Part shown: one piece after another, positions 25,204-34,225 of the stretch
How positions within the stretch are numbered: position 1 is the first letter of the stretch
How the letters are laid out: each line of letters begins with the position of its first letter
Source: Paenibacillus ehimensis NBRC 15659
Lineage (GTDB): Bacteria > Bacillota > Bacilli > Paenibacillales > NBRC-103111
Assembly: GCF_004000785.1 (NCBI RefSeq)
Contig: NZ_BILX01000046.1
Span: 1 to 49,716 of the forward strand
Length of the DNA: 49,716 nt
Direction of reading: 5' to 3'
Translations under genes and position numbers: made by a program
Notes under the pieces: model-generated
Database searches by the model: none
What the model was told of the DNA's origin: nothing
What the model saw: only the letters and a program-made list of their open reading frames with translations

Positions 25204-25833
25204 CTACTTCATCTTGATCGAATTCACGAGATCGTTTGCAACGGATTGCCACTCCGCTTTCTTCTTTACCGGGCAAGTGATTTCGATTTCCAAAAACTCT
25301 CCGTTTAAAACTCCCCACGATGTCATGGCGTATTTATCTTTAGAATCCGCTTCGACAACAATAAGCTGCCTGCCATTCACTTTAATCACTTCCTCACGGA
25401 GCAGCTTAGCGTCTGTATAATTTTGTTTCATAATGGCAGCAAGCTTCTGCAAACTTCGAGTCACATCTTGATCCGTTGTCGATTGTTCGGGATCATGGTG
25501 GATCCTAATCGTCACTTCTTCGCTCTTATCCTTATAGATAACCTCCCCTGTTTTGCTTGATTTGTCTTTGAACCCTTTTGGAATCAAAATTTCCAGTTGT
25601 TCGGAAAATAAAAGCTTTGTTTCATACTTGCCGTCTGCAACCGCAGCAGGATCAGGCTTCGGCGATTGGGATGCAGGGGACGATTGTGTTGTAGACGATT
25701 GAGTTTGTGTTTGTTGCCCATCGATCATCTTGCTTGATTCCTTGCTTGGCATCGTGTCGGGTTCGGTTCCAAAACAACCCGCCATCGTGGCTGTCAATAC
25801 AACAAGTAGGGAGAATGTCATCCATTTTTTCAT
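25204..25833 (-). CDS. Secreted lipoprotein of unknown function
   Basis: 209 residues: lipoprotein signal SLLVVLTATMAGCFG (Cys near 20), then a Ser/Thr/Gln/Pro-rich linker about 30-68 (QTQTQSSTTQSSPASQSPKP), then a compact alpha/beta domain about 70-209 (LEILIPKGFKDKSSKTGEVI, INGRQLIVVEADSKDKYAMT-like, here VNGRQLIVVEADSKDKYAMT). It looks like a membrane-anchored domain on a flexible tether. It is the last gene of the run that begins at 30188, 36 bases after the sugar-binding protein. No enzyme motif was seen. Confidence 0.8.
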   Translation of the reverse strand: MKKWMTFSLLVVLTATMAGCFGTEPDTMPSKESSKMIDGQQTQTQSSTTQSSPASQSPKPDPAAVADGKYETKLLFSEQLEILIPKGFKDKSSKTGEVIYKDKSEEVTIRIHHDPEQSTTDQDVTRSLQKLAAIMKQNYTDAKLLREEVIKVNGRQLIVVEADSKDKYAMTSWGVLNGEFLEIEITCPVKKKAEWQSVANDLVNSIKMK

Positions 25834-25869
25834 TGAAAATCTTCCTTTCTTTGTGAGCCTGTGGGAGAT

Positions 25870-27177
25870 TTATTCGTTGATATAAGTCGTAACCCGGTTC
25901 TGGATCAACTTCGCTACGTCATCGGCTGATTTCTGTCCGCTGAAATATGCCTTGGCTTCTTCAGCTATAATAGATTGAATCTTGCTATCGTCCGTAATGA
26001 AAATATTCGCGTCCGCAATCATCTGCTTCAGCGCTTGAATGCCCTCGGCAGATACAGGAACTTCTGTCCCTGAGTAAGTCGTCGCCGAGCCTTTAGTGGC
26101 CAATTCCCCCAAGATCTTCTCATTGACCAGCTTGTTCACGGAGAACCCTCGCAGCCGTGGCTGTGCTTGAACGTCTTCGGACAGCAGAAACTTGATGAAC
26201 TCCCAAGCTTCCGGCTTAACCTTCGAGTTCGCGTTCATAGCGATCGACTTGTTCCCCCTGAACGAAACCCCCGACTTCTGACCGTTCACATGCGGCTTCG
26301 AATACACTTTTCCTTGCTCAAAAAATTGAGCAGGCCCGGTAAAATATTCATCCGGTGAAATGAGAAGATTCGGATAAAAATAAGCATCTCCGACATTGAC
26401 CGTGCCTGCTGTAATCACTTTGTCGTCATACATCGTCTTCACCTGCTTAAGCAGGTCGGTAAAGAACGGCGACAAAAAGTCGGCTTTGCGTTTGGACGTA
26501 TCGACCAGTGTCGAATAATTGTCCGCAACGAGATAGCCGAGCATTTGCTCAGGAGGCGTATTTCCCATCGCATAGCGACCCTCCTTGCTATTCAGCAGCT
26601 TTCCGGCTTTCGCGAACTGACTCCACGTCCAATCTTTATCGTCAATTTGGACTCCTGCTTTCTTGATGCCTTCGGAATCCCCGGCCAATGTATCGAGGAA
26701 AAACCGTGTTGGCAGAGCGTAGAGGCCGCCGTTCATTTTGACATGTTCAAAAATGTTCATATAATAGTGGTTCGAATCGAACGACTTATCGTTGTTCATA
26801 AATTCATTCAGGTTGACGAGCGCGTTTTTGTTGACGTATTTCCCGACTTGCAGCCCGCTCACGTCCAGATCGATCAAATCGGCTCCCTTACCGGAAAGCA
26901 GCTGCGTATTCGTGGTTTGAACATATTTCTCAAGCTTCCCCTCCTCATTCCCACCCTCCGCTGCATACTCCTTTATTTCAATCATGATATCCGGATGCTT
27001 TTCCTCGAATTTCATCTTCGCCTGCTTGTAGAAATCGCTCGTCTCATACACGGATAGAACAACTTTTTTGCGGCCATCCTTGGTATCATTATTCGTAGTT
27101 TTATCGCTCCCGCTGGAGCACGCTGTTGAGGAAATCGCTAGTACTGCGCAACTGAGTGCTGTCAACCATTTTTTCAA
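25870..27177 (-). CDS. Family 1 extracellular solute-binding lipoprotein (sugar ABC importer)
   Basis: 435 residues starting at TTG (27177) with GAAGGG upstream. Lipobox AVLAISSTACSSG (Cys near 20), then the type II binding fold: VVLSVYETSDFYKQAKMKFE, KHPDIMIEIKEYAAEGG, NGGLYALPTRFFLDTLAG and SVNKLVNEKILGELATKG. Such proteins bind oligo- or monosaccharides and deliver them to MalF/MalG-type permeases, here encoded upstream in the same operon. The sugar cannot be deduced. No ATPase is in the operon, as usual where a shared MsmX-type ATPase serves many importers. Confidence 0.9.
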   Translation of the reverse strand: MKKWLTALSCAVLAISSTACSSGSDKTTNNDTKDGRKKVVLSVYETSDFYKQAKMKFEEKHPDIMIEIKEYAAEGGNEEGKLEKYVQTTNTQLLSGKGADLIDLDVSGLQVGKYVNKNALVNLNEFMNNDKSFDSNHYYMNIFEHVKMNGGLYALPTRFFLDTLAGDSEGIKKAGVQIDDKDWTWSQFAKAGKLLNSKEGRYAMGNTPPEQMLGYLVADNYSTLVDTSKRKADFLSPFFTDLLKQVKTMYDDKVITAGTVNVGDAYFYPNLLISPDEYFTGPAQFFEQGKVYSKPHVNGQKSGVSFRGNKSIAMNANSKVKPEAWEFIKFLLSEDVQAQPRLRGFSVNKLVNEKILGELATKGSATTYSGTEVPVSAEGIQALKQMIADANIFITDDSKIQSIIAEEAKAYFSGQKSADDVAKLIQNRVTTYINE

Positions 27178-27235
27178 AAGAAACCCTTCTTTCGTTTATT
27201 ATGGCGAGTTCAAAAAACTCTATTATGGATGTGCT

Positions 27236-28408
27236 CTACTTCATTCTGACTCTCTGCCCATCCGCTAACGGTTCACTGCTTTCGACGACGATTGCTTGAT
27301 GCGGAGATGCACCGGCTAGCACGACGGTTTCGCTGTCATTCGAATCGCCCGTTTCGATCTCTATCTTGTGGACGTGGTAGGTGTTGCCGAGCGCCCCTTT
27401 CTTCTCCTCCACCACGTATACGTACGGGCTACCATTCACATGACGGATCGCCTTGTTCGACACGAGGATGCCGCCCTTTTCAGCCGATGTAACGGTTAAA
27501 TGTACACTTGCTTGCTCGCCGCCTTGCAGTTCTTCTCCATGCACCGTCACAAGCAGGCGACTGCTCCTGGTAGCCGTTGCCTTCTGCTGCTCACCTCCTT
27601 CAATCAGTGACACAGGAGAGGCTGCTCCGACATGAGCATCGGAATGTTCCATTGCCGCAACCGTACCTTCCACTCGTTTGGTGACGTTGCGGCTTTTTAC
27701 GTCCACGTTAAGCTTATCGCCGGGCTTCAGCTGTTCGGTGGCGGAGACGGGAAGCAGGAATGCCGCCTGGTACCCCAAGCTCGTGTTGGATAGACGCACA
27801 TCGAAGCTATCTTTTGCGGATGGCATACCCTCAACTGCATTTACCTTGGCGACTACGCCGTCGAATGGCGCGACGATTTGCCGATTGATTTCAATATTTT
27901 GCTGTAAGTTGCTTATCTTTCTCTCTTGAACGCCGATTTTCAGCTGCGCGATCTCGATCTCCCGTTTGGCGGTGCGCTTACCCGAATCGTCGCCGTTTTT
28001 TGTCGCTTCGACGTAACGCTCCTTCGGCCCCTCCAGCTCTAGCCTCATCTGTGCGAGCATCGCTTGCTCATCCTGCAGGAGGCTATCGGCGGCCCGATTT
28101 TCATAAGTGACCAGCACTTGATCCTTCTTTACCCGGTCTCCTGCTTTAATGCGGACGCTGCTTACAATCCATCCCTGGGCGCTTGAAAGCTCGATCTCGT
28201 TCGCAGGCCGCAGCGTTCCGCTGGCCCGAAAGCTTTGAACAAGCTGGCCTTGTCTTCCGATCTCCGTCCAAACTTTGGGGAGATTCATCGTCCACAGCGT
28301 ATTGCTGTATAACGTAAGAATCAGCAGTGCGCTAATAAATAAAATGATGAGCAGCCGGAGCATTTTTGGGTGACCTGCAAGTGTTTGTTCTACATCGCCC
28401 GGTTCCAC
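27236..28408 (-). CDS. HlyD/RND-type membrane-fusion (periplasmic adaptor) protein
   Basis: 390 residues from the GTG at 28408, which has AAGGGGG about seven bases upstream and lies 13 bases after the permease stop. One N-terminal membrane anchor (LLIILFISALLILTLYSNTL), a lipoyl half-motif (SVRIKAGDRVKKDQVLVTYE), a coiled-coil hairpin about 140-200 (KREIEIAQLKIGVQERKISN), the second lipoyl half (IVAPFDGVVAKVNAVEGMPS), then beta-barrel and membrane-proximal domains. Adaptors of this kind normally serve exporters such as MacAB; here it is embedded between the binding protein and permeases of a sugar importer. A true role in the importer, or in a surface complex, is open. Confidence 0.85.
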   Translation of the reverse strand: MEPGDVEQTLAGHPKMLRLLIILFISALLILTLYSNTLWTMNLPKVWTEIGRQGQLVQSFRASGTLRPANEIELSSAQGWIVSSVRIKAGDRVKKDQVLVTYENRAADSLLQDEQAMLAQMRLELEGPKERYVEATKNGDDSGKRTAKREIEIAQLKIGVQERKISNLQQNIEINRQIVAPFDGVVAKVNAVEGMPSAKDSFDVRLSNTSLGYQAAFLLPVSATEQLKPGDKLNVDVKSRNVTKRVEGTVAAMEHSDAHVGAASPVSLIEGGEQQKATATRSSRLLVTVHGEELQGGEQASVHLTVTSAEKGGILVSNKAIRHVNGSPYVYVVEEKKGALGNTYHVHKIEIETGDSNDSETVVLAGASPHQAIVVESSEPLADGQRVRMK

Positions 28409-28421
28409 ACACCATTCCCCC

Positions 28422-29291
28422 TTACCCTTTAATACCGGAAAGCTGAACGCCTTGTACGAAATAAGACTCCGCATACAGAAACAAGAGGACAATCGGCGAC
28501 ATATACATGACCGATGCGGCGAAGCCGACCCCTATGGCCTCCTGTTGAATGCGCGATAAATACAGCGATAGCGGCTGCTTAAAGGCATCATCGAGAAAAA
28601 TTAACGGCTGCTCCACCATATTCCAGTAATCCACGAACAGCAAAATGACGAGCGCCGCGATCCCCGGCTTTAATAATGGGACGATGATTCTGGAGAAAAT
28701 GAATGGATGCGATGCACCGTCCATAATGGCCGCCTCGACATAAGCATACGGAACGGAAAGCATGAACTGGCGCAGCATGAACACAGCGAATGCGGAGAAA
28801 ATGCCCGGGAAGATAATAGCGCCAGCATTGTTTCCAAGCCCCAGGATGTCAGCGATGATATAGTTTGGGACAAGCGTTACCTGAAAAGGCATTAGCATAG
28901 CCATCAAATATACCATGAACAACGCTTCCCTTCCCCGATATCGCAGCATGGCAAAAGCGTATGCAGCAAGCGCTCCGACAACGGCCTGTCCTGCTATGAT
29001 CGGCACTACCAACAACACAGAGTTCCAGAACATGTTCAAGAAGATCGGCGTCTCCAGCAGTATTCTCCCGTACTGTTCGAACGATACCCAGTCAGGTATG
29101 AGCTTTAAATTAACAAATAGGTCCTTGGCCCCTGATCCTGCATCCGGCATTTTGCCAATGAAGCCGTAATTGCTTGCGATCTCCCTCTCGCTCATAAGCG
29201 AATTCGTGACCGGAATGACCAGCGGCAACATTATGATCAACGCAGTTGCCATGAGAAACAGAGACCGTGCAGTTTTATGAAAAACGTTCAT
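28422..29291 (-). CDS. Sugar ABC transporter permease (MalG/AraQ type)
   Basis: 289 residues from the ATG at 29291 (GAGGGG eight bases upstream; a GTG at 29300 overlaps it). Six membrane segments and the MalG-type EAA loop EAAIMDGASHPFIFSRIIVP, which docks to the ATPase. It lies 12 bases after the MalF-type partner and is followed by the adaptor gene. Reads as intact. Confidence 0.92.
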   Translation of the reverse strand: MNVFHKTARSLFLMATALIIMLPLVIPVTNSLMSEREIASNYGFIGKMPDAGSGAKDLFVNLKLIPDWVSFEQYGRILLETPIFLNMFWNSVLLVVPIIAGQAVVGALAAYAFAMLRYRGREALFMVYLMAMLMPFQVTLVPNYIIADILGLGNNAGAIIFPGIFSAFAVFMLRQFMLSVPYAYVEAAIMDGASHPFIFSRIIVPLLKPGIAALVILLFVDYWNMVEQPLIFLDDAFKQPLSLYLSRIQQEAIGVGFAASVMYMSPIVLLFLYAESYFVQGVQLSGIKG

Positions 29292-29303
29292 CTTCTTCAC
29301 CCC

Positions 29304-30188
29304 TCATTCCATGAATCGCCTGAACCGACGTTCAAGCGATTGCATGCCGGAGACGATGGCGAGTATGCAAATGACCATAAGAACGGCTGCCGCGGTTAGC
29401 TTTTGTACATCCAATGACATAAACATATTGTTCATATAGTGCTGCAGCATATAAATGCTATCGTGCGGATAGTTTCCGGCAATCAAGTACGTTTCACGGA
29501 AAATACGGAACGAGTTAATGATCGATATCAGAACGACGAAGAACATCGTCGGGGTCAAATAGACGAGCGTAATGTTGAACAGCTTCCGAACAGGTCCGGC
29601 GCCTTCCAGATCGGCCGTTTCATAATAATCCTTCGGAATGCCCTGCAATCCCGCCAGAAACAGGATCATGTTGTAGCCGACGTACTTCCACAAATAAACG
29701 ATCAGCAGCACAGCTCTTGCCCATTCTGACTTCATCCAGTCGATCCGCCCCCAGCCCAGACCATAAAACCACGCATTAAGCGAACCGTTCCAGTCGAACA
29801 CAATTTGCCAAATCATCACCACGGAGGCGACCGGCACGACGAGCGGCAAAATATAAGCTGTCCGCACCCAACGTCGGAGATATACATTTCCATTCAATAG
29901 CAACGCCAGAACCAGTGACACTAAGATGAGAAGAGGCACACTAACGGCTGTGAACCACAATGTGTTCCATGCCGCCTTGCGAAACGAGCCGCTGCCGAGC
30001 ACCGTCTCATAATTAGCCAAGCCGACGAACATTCCTCCGCTCGTCTTATCCATAAACGAATACACAATGCCTATTACAAACGGGATTAAATAAAATAGGG
30101 AGAAGCCAAGCACGCTCGGCGCCAAAAAACCCATAGCTATTACACCTTGCTTGCGCATCAATCGCTGAAATCGCAAACACAACGACAT
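29304..30188 (-). CDS. Sugar ABC transporter permease (MalF/UgpA type)
   Basis: 294 residues from the ATG at 30188, preceded by GGAGGGAGG; the open frame extends 14 codons further upstream but without a ribosome binding site. Six membrane segments, with the EAA loop ETADLEGAGPVRKLFNITLV near residue 200. First gene of the sugar importer operon (permease, permease, adaptor, binding protein, lipoprotein). Confidence 0.92.
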   Translation of the reverse strand: MSLCLRFQRLMRKQGVIAMGFLAPSVLGFSLFYLIPFVIGIVYSFMDKTSGGMFVGLANYETVLGSGSFRKAAWNTLWFTAVSVPLLILVSLVLALLLNGNVYLRRWVRTAYILPLVVPVASVVMIWQIVFDWNGSLNAWFYGLGWGRIDWMKSEWARAVLLIVYLWKYVGYNMILFLAGLQGIPKDYYETADLEGAGPVRKLFNITLVYLTPTMFFVVLISIINSFRIFRETYLIAGNYPHDSIYMLQHYMNNMFMSLDVQKLTAAAVLMVICILAIVSGMQSLERRFRRFME

Positions 30189-30230
30189 TTTCACCTCCCT
30201 CCTTCGGACCGGATAAATCCCAGCTTTCAT

Positions 30231-30580
30231 TACCGTGGTGTATTTGAGCCGAATAAAGACGAGATGAAGACGAAGTCAGATGATCTAAAGTTTGGTTTGA
30301 TCCTCGTCATATTTTCTAGCGGTTTGTTGTATTAATTCGTTACTTTTTACCAATTTCAAGCTCCTTTTTCGTTGTAAATATTGAGAATACGATTGTTCTA
30401 TTCGTTTGGAAATGGCCGGATTTGCATTCAGACGGCCCTCACGAGTAAGCAGCTTACACACTATATTGTCTCTGTATCGGAAAAAGGTTCGGTTCTCTTC
30501 TTATTTTTTGTGGCGACTGCATTAAGAGAGATGGGACAAAAAAACGATCTTTGTGTTTTTTCAATCTCTTCTGCATGAAA
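30231..30580. other. Upstream region of the sugar importer operon, no gene
   Basis: A+T-rich DNA between the importer (minus strand, starting at 30188) and the terminator of the CBM protein. It should contain the importer promoter, but I see no convincing operator or cre site. Confidence 0.4.
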
Positions 30581-30614
30581 ATGAGCGGATTCTCTGAATC
30601 AAGAATCCGCTCAT
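30581..30614 (-). terminator. Terminator of the CBM35 gene
   Basis: Perfect 13-base inverted repeat ATGAGCGGATTCT / AGAATCCGCTCAT with an 8-base loop, 18 bases after the stop codon, followed by TTTT on the minus strand. Confidence 0.8.
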
Positions 30615-30631
30615 GCCGTTGTGTGTTATTC

Positions 30632-31657
30632 CTAATTGTCCTTTCGATACATTCGCAAGTTCTTGAAGTGCGCCTCAGAATAATTGCCTTTCGAGATTCC
30701 GTTGTTGTACGTTCCGTTCTTGAAGTACCATTCACGGTCAGTAGTATTGTACTGTCGAGTTTTCACCAAAACATCGTTGATCCAGATGCGTCCTACACCG
30801 GTTGCAGGATTAAAGGCACATTTGAGATTAAACCAAGTGCCTGCCATGTTTGTCGCGATGCTAGTAGAATCGCCATTGTTACGAATGTTGCCATCGGCCG
30901 TTGCCTGAATATAGATCGGTTCGCCGCCAGTGTTGCTCTTGATCTGCATAATGGCGGTCTTTTCCGTTCCAGGCTCGAACATGACGTCGGCCTCCCACAT
31001 ATTGTCTTTGTTTTGATCGGTCCAATTATCCCAGCGCATCTCAACCCGCTCCTCACCTGCGTAAACCCGGGTAGTATAAACACCATTTACGATCCAAAAT
31101 CGTTCGGACATAGGCGCTCCTGTCCTGTTCTGTACGTAATAAGAATTCGTGTCCCAAGGTATCTCGGTCCAGCCGGCCGTAACTGTACTTCCAGTTATGA
31201 CAATGCGGTCCAAATCCGGCGAATTCGCCGCATTATTATAAAATTTAATCGTATTGTTTCCAGCATCCAACTGTAACGTCACAGAAGTTTTTACAGGGGT
31301 GCCCCAGCTTGAACCACTCAGCGTTTTTTGCGTTCCTGTTCCACCATTGACACTGATGTAAAAGTCTCGCGTGCCCTTTACTAGGAAGTAGATATCCATA
31401 TTGTACGAACCTTTACTAATTACATTGACATTCTGTGTCACATAATTCGTCGAGCTGCTGCCAATATGCCCAACCTTGAAACCGCCGGAGCAAGCCGTAC
31501 AAGTAACTGAGTTCGCCGTTCCGCTCATGGTTCCGTTTTCCGCCTCATACGACGTGGAGGCCGCATTTACACGTTCCGGCGACACTGAGAAAACGGTTAA
31601 CAAAAAGAATACCCCCAGACAAAAGACCAAAAACGTGTGGAAAAGCTTCGTTCTCAT
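30632..31657 (-). CDS. Secreted CBM35-type carbohydrate-binding protein with C-terminal jelly-roll (polysaccharide-lyase-like) domain
   Basis: 341 residues. Signal peptide about 1-32. Residues about 36-160 form a CBM6/CBM35-like domain (YEAENGTMSGTANSV, GFKVGHIGSSSTNYVTQNVN, TLQLDAGNNTIKFYNNAANS, DLDRIVITG). Residues about 165-341 are beta-rich with features of a concanavalin-like jelly roll (RVEMRWDNWTDQNKDNMWEA, WFNLKCAFNPATGVGRIWIN, YFKNGTYNNG and AHFKNLRMYRKDN), resembling polysaccharide lyase folds. Catalytic residues cannot be assigned, so enzyme or pure binding protein remains open. AGGGGAGG precedes the ATG. Next to the sugar importer, it may feed oligosaccharides to it. Confidence 0.78.
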   Translation of the reverse strand: MRTKLFHTFLVFCLGVFFLLTVFSVSPERVNAASTSYEAENGTMSGTANSVTCTACSGGFKVGHIGSSSTNYVTQNVNVISKGSYNMDIYFLVKGTRDFYISVNGGTGTQKTLSGSSWGTPVKTSVTLQLDAGNNTIKFYNNAANSPDLDRIVITGSTVTAGWTEIPWDTNSYYVQNRTGAPMSERFWIVNGVYTTRVYAGEERVEMRWDNWTDQNKDNMWEADVMFEPGTEKTAIMQIKSNTGGEPIYIQATADGNIRNNGDSTSIATNMAGTWFNLKCAFNPATGVGRIWINDVLVKTRQYNTTDREWYFKNGTYNNGISKGNYSEAHFKNLRMYRKDN

Positions 31658-32016
31658 GAATAAATGACCTCCCCTTAATTATAGTTTTCGCTTTCGTTTA
31701 AGACCCATATAATAGCGTATGTAGATCCTGCCGCAGTAATTATTAGTACTTAAAAGAAGTAAACAAAGCGTTGGATTGCTTTATTTTCCTTTGTCCCTCA
31801 CGTGCGCCTCATATCAAGGCTGTTATGCTACTTTGTGGAGTGAGAGCCATTAACCGACGGACTTGGCTCGGTTCTCGTTTTTTGCAACCCTGATGGTTAA
31901 GCTAAGAGAATAAAGGGAAAAATGGAATAAACTGAACTTTCATTCTCCTTCAAAGGCTCATGAAGGGATTTTTACTTGGCAATATGACTTTTTTTGGATT
32001 GAAAAAAGGGGTAATT
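31658..32016. other. Divergent promoter region
   Basis: Between the CBM35 gene (minus) and the glycosyltransferase (plus). A plus-strand hairpin GAGAGCC ... GGTTCTC followed by GTTTTTT lies at about 31844-31885 and resembles a terminator or leader attenuator. No coding frame. Confidence 0.4.
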
Positions 32017-33171
32017 ATGCAGAAAAAGATATTGATTTTATCCGAAGCCTTTGGGAGCGGACATACAAAAACGGCCGAAGCATTAATACAAGCGATTTCC
32101 CTTCAGGAACCATCAGTTCATATCGAATTTATCGAAATCGGAAGAAAGCTTCACCCGATCGCGAGCAACCTGATCTTCCATGCTTATAAGCAACTGATTA
32201 GAAACTTTCCTTTTTTATGGAGTAAAATATACCGGAATATATCGGAGCGTATACAAGCCACTCCCTCCTGGCTGCAGTATTTGATTTACCAGTTGTTTCA
32301 TCGCAATATTGAAAACCTCCTGGAACAAATAAAGCCTGATTTGGTGGTTTGTACGCACCCTTTTGGCAGTTCTTCTTTATCCCGGTTAAAAAAGATGGGG
32401 TATCCTGTCAAATTATGTACAGTAATTACCGATTTTCATGCACATCAAGTTTGGGTACAGCACGAAGTCAATCTCTATATGGTACCAAGCGATGAAGTTC
32501 GGCGGCAATTGGCCGATTCGGGAATTCCAAATCATCGGATTTCAGTCACAGGGATTCCGATACAAACCAATTTCTGGTCGAAAACGAGCAAAACATTTGC
32601 GAAAACTAAATTGAATATGAAAAATATGCCCACCATTTTGGTTATGGGAGGAGGATTGGGCTTGGGAGGTATCAGGGAACTCGCCCATTCGTTACTCAAG
32701 TGGAAAGAAACCGTCCAGTTGATTATTTGCACCGGACACAACCATTCGCTCAAAGTTTCGCTGGAGCGCAATAAACATTTCCAGCATCCCCATATCAAGA
32801 TCGTCGGCTTTGTCGATCATATCGATAAACTGCTGGATGCTGCAGATTTACTGATTACAAAACCAGGTGGCATAACATGTTTCGAAGCATTGAGCAAAGG
32901 TGTGCCGATGCTGATCTATAAGCCGATCCCGGGACATGAGGAGAATAATAGCAACCATCTGGTCAAGCATGAACTGGCCGTTCGAATTCATCTTCTGGAG
33001 GAAGTGGATGGCTGGATCGAAAAATGGCTCTGCGTACCTAATACATTCGAAAGATTTTGTAAAAACATCGAACAGTTCCAAATGAAAATGAATCCGCTTG
33101 CCGGAGCCGAAGCGATCCTGGAGCTTCTCGTCTATCAGGAAGCTTCTGAAATTAGCGTCGAGAATTGGTGA
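32017..33171 (+). CDS. MGDG-synthase/UgtP-type glycosyltransferase (GT28)
   Basis: 384 residues from the ATG at 32017, preceded by AAAAAAGGGG; an ATG at 31960 would add 19 residues but has a poorer site. N-terminal motif KILILSEAFGSGHTKTAEAL is typical of MGDG synthase and processive diacylglycerol glucosyltransferases; the C-terminal nucleotide-sugar site includes TILVMGGGLGLGG, VGFVDHIDKLLDAADLLITK and PGGITCFEALSKGVPMLIYK. It likely transfers a hexose from a UDP-sugar to a lipid acceptor at the inner membrane face. The downstream hydrolase starts 7 bases after the stop, so the two are co-expressed. Confidence 0.88.
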   Translation: MQKKILILSEAFGSGHTKTAEALIQAISLQEPSVHIEFIEIGRKLHPIASNLIFHAYKQLIRNFPFLWSKIYRNISERIQATPSWLQYLIYQLFHRNIENLLEQIKPDLVVCTHPFGSSSLSRLKKMGYPVKLCTVITDFHAHQVWVQHEVNLYMVPSDEVRRQLADSGIPNHRISVTGIPIQTNFWSKTSKTFAKTKLNMKNMPTILVMGGGLGLGGIRELAHSLLKWKETVQLIICTGHNHSLKVSLERNKHFQHPHIKIVGFVDHIDKLLDAADLLITKPGGITCFEALSKGVPMLIYKPIPGHEENNSNHLVKHELAVRIHLLEEVDGWIEKWLCVPNTFERFCKNIEQFQMKMNPLAGAEAILELLVYQEASEISVENW

Positions 33172-33178
33172 GGCATCC

Positions 33179-34027
33179 ATGTATAAAGAGCACCATTACG
33201 TTGCATATTCAAAACATTTATCGGAGATTAACCTGTATTATCGATCTTGGATACCTGTAAATCCCGTAGGACTCGTCCTTTTCATCCATGGAGCAGGAGA
33301 GCATTCGGGAATTTACTCTTATATAGGTACGAAATGTGTGAACAGAAAGATCGGTTTCATGGCTCCCGACCTGCGCGGATTCGGAAAGTCGGGGGGACAA
33401 AGGGGGCATGTCGATCAATTCAAAGAGTACTTGAACGACTTGGATCATTTGGTCATTCGACTGCAACTCCAGTATCGGGGAGTACCGATTTTTTTATGCG
33501 GCCATAGTTTAGGTGGTTTAATTGCAATCCGGTATGCGCAACAGTTCAGCAGCAAAATAGCCGGTATCATCTTGTCTTCACCCGCGCTAGGCATTCGTCT
33601 TCCAAGTGTGATTCGAAAAAGCGTTGATCTTGTTTCATTATTGACCCCGACTTTGCCGCTTGATCTAATCAAATGGAATGAATCGCTAAGAAAGCGGAAA
33701 TGGTTGCAATCACGTTTGCCTGATTGGACTTCCCAATTGCTTAACGATCCTTTATCGACAATCCAGTATACGCCCCGCTGGTTCGCCGAGCTGTTGATCA
33801 ACGGAACAAAAGCATTATCGGAAGCGGGTAAATTTCATTTCCCGCTCCTATGTCTTTATGACCGACTAGACCCTGTCGTGAATTCGGATCGGATCGAGCA
33901 ATTTATTCAAGGGATCGTGTCCAAAGATATAACATGCGCCGTCTTTTCGGAAGGAAATCATATCCTGCTGCGCAACGAAGTATTATTGCATCAGATGTTT
34001 CAATGGCTATCCGCTCGACAAAATTAA
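33179..34027 (+). CDS. Monoacylglycerol lipase / lysophospholipase-like alpha/beta hydrolase
   Basis: 282 residues of the Hydrolase_4 type. LVLFIHGAGEHSGIYSYIGT carries the oxyanion-hole HG; GHSLGG supplies the nucleophile serine; LYDRLDPVVNSDRI the aspartate; and SEGNHILLRNE the histidine. APDLRGFGKSGGQRGHVDQF is typical of monoglyceride lipases. The ATG at 33179 has GAGG upstream. Directly downstream of a lipid glycosyltransferase, it may remodel or supply the acyl-glycerol acceptor. A terminator follows. Confidence 0.87.
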   Translation: MYKEHHYVAYSKHLSEINLYYRSWIPVNPVGLVLFIHGAGEHSGIYSYIGTKCVNRKIGFMAPDLRGFGKSGGQRGHVDQFKEYLNDLDHLVIRLQLQYRGVPIFLCGHSLGGLIAIRYAQQFSSKIAGIILSSPALGIRLPSVIRKSVDLVSLLTPTLPLDLIKWNESLRKRKWLQSRLPDWTSQLLNDPLSTIQYTPRWFAELLINGTKALSEAGKFHFPLLCLYDRLDPVVNSDRIEQFIQGIVSKDITCAVFSEGNHILLRNEVLLHQMFQWLSARQN

Positions 34028-34074
34028 GGTACTGACTAACGTTTCGGATCCACTGTCCCGGCTTCTTAACAAAA

Positions 34075-34103
34075 AGAGCTCCTGGTCGCACGACCGGAGC
34101 TTT
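34075..34103 (+). terminator. Hairpin after the hydrolase gene
   Basis: AGCTCC-T-GGTCG / CGACCGGAGCT with a two-base loop and one bulged base, 50 bases after the stop codon; only a short T-run follows. Confidence 0.65.
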
Positions 34104-34225
34104 GAATATGCAAACACGCAGCTATATATTTTGAACTTGTGTCGGACAAATGATGGCGGTTCCCGCATCCCTTTTCTTCATTTGCTTAGACTGCTGCTTT
34201 TATTGTGCAGAGGAGAAGAGGCTGC

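Noticed and set aside
30551..31276. Plus-strand frame of 241 codons within the CBM35 gene
   Set aside because: Starts in the terminator of the real gene and lies antisense to recognisable CBM and jelly-roll sequence.
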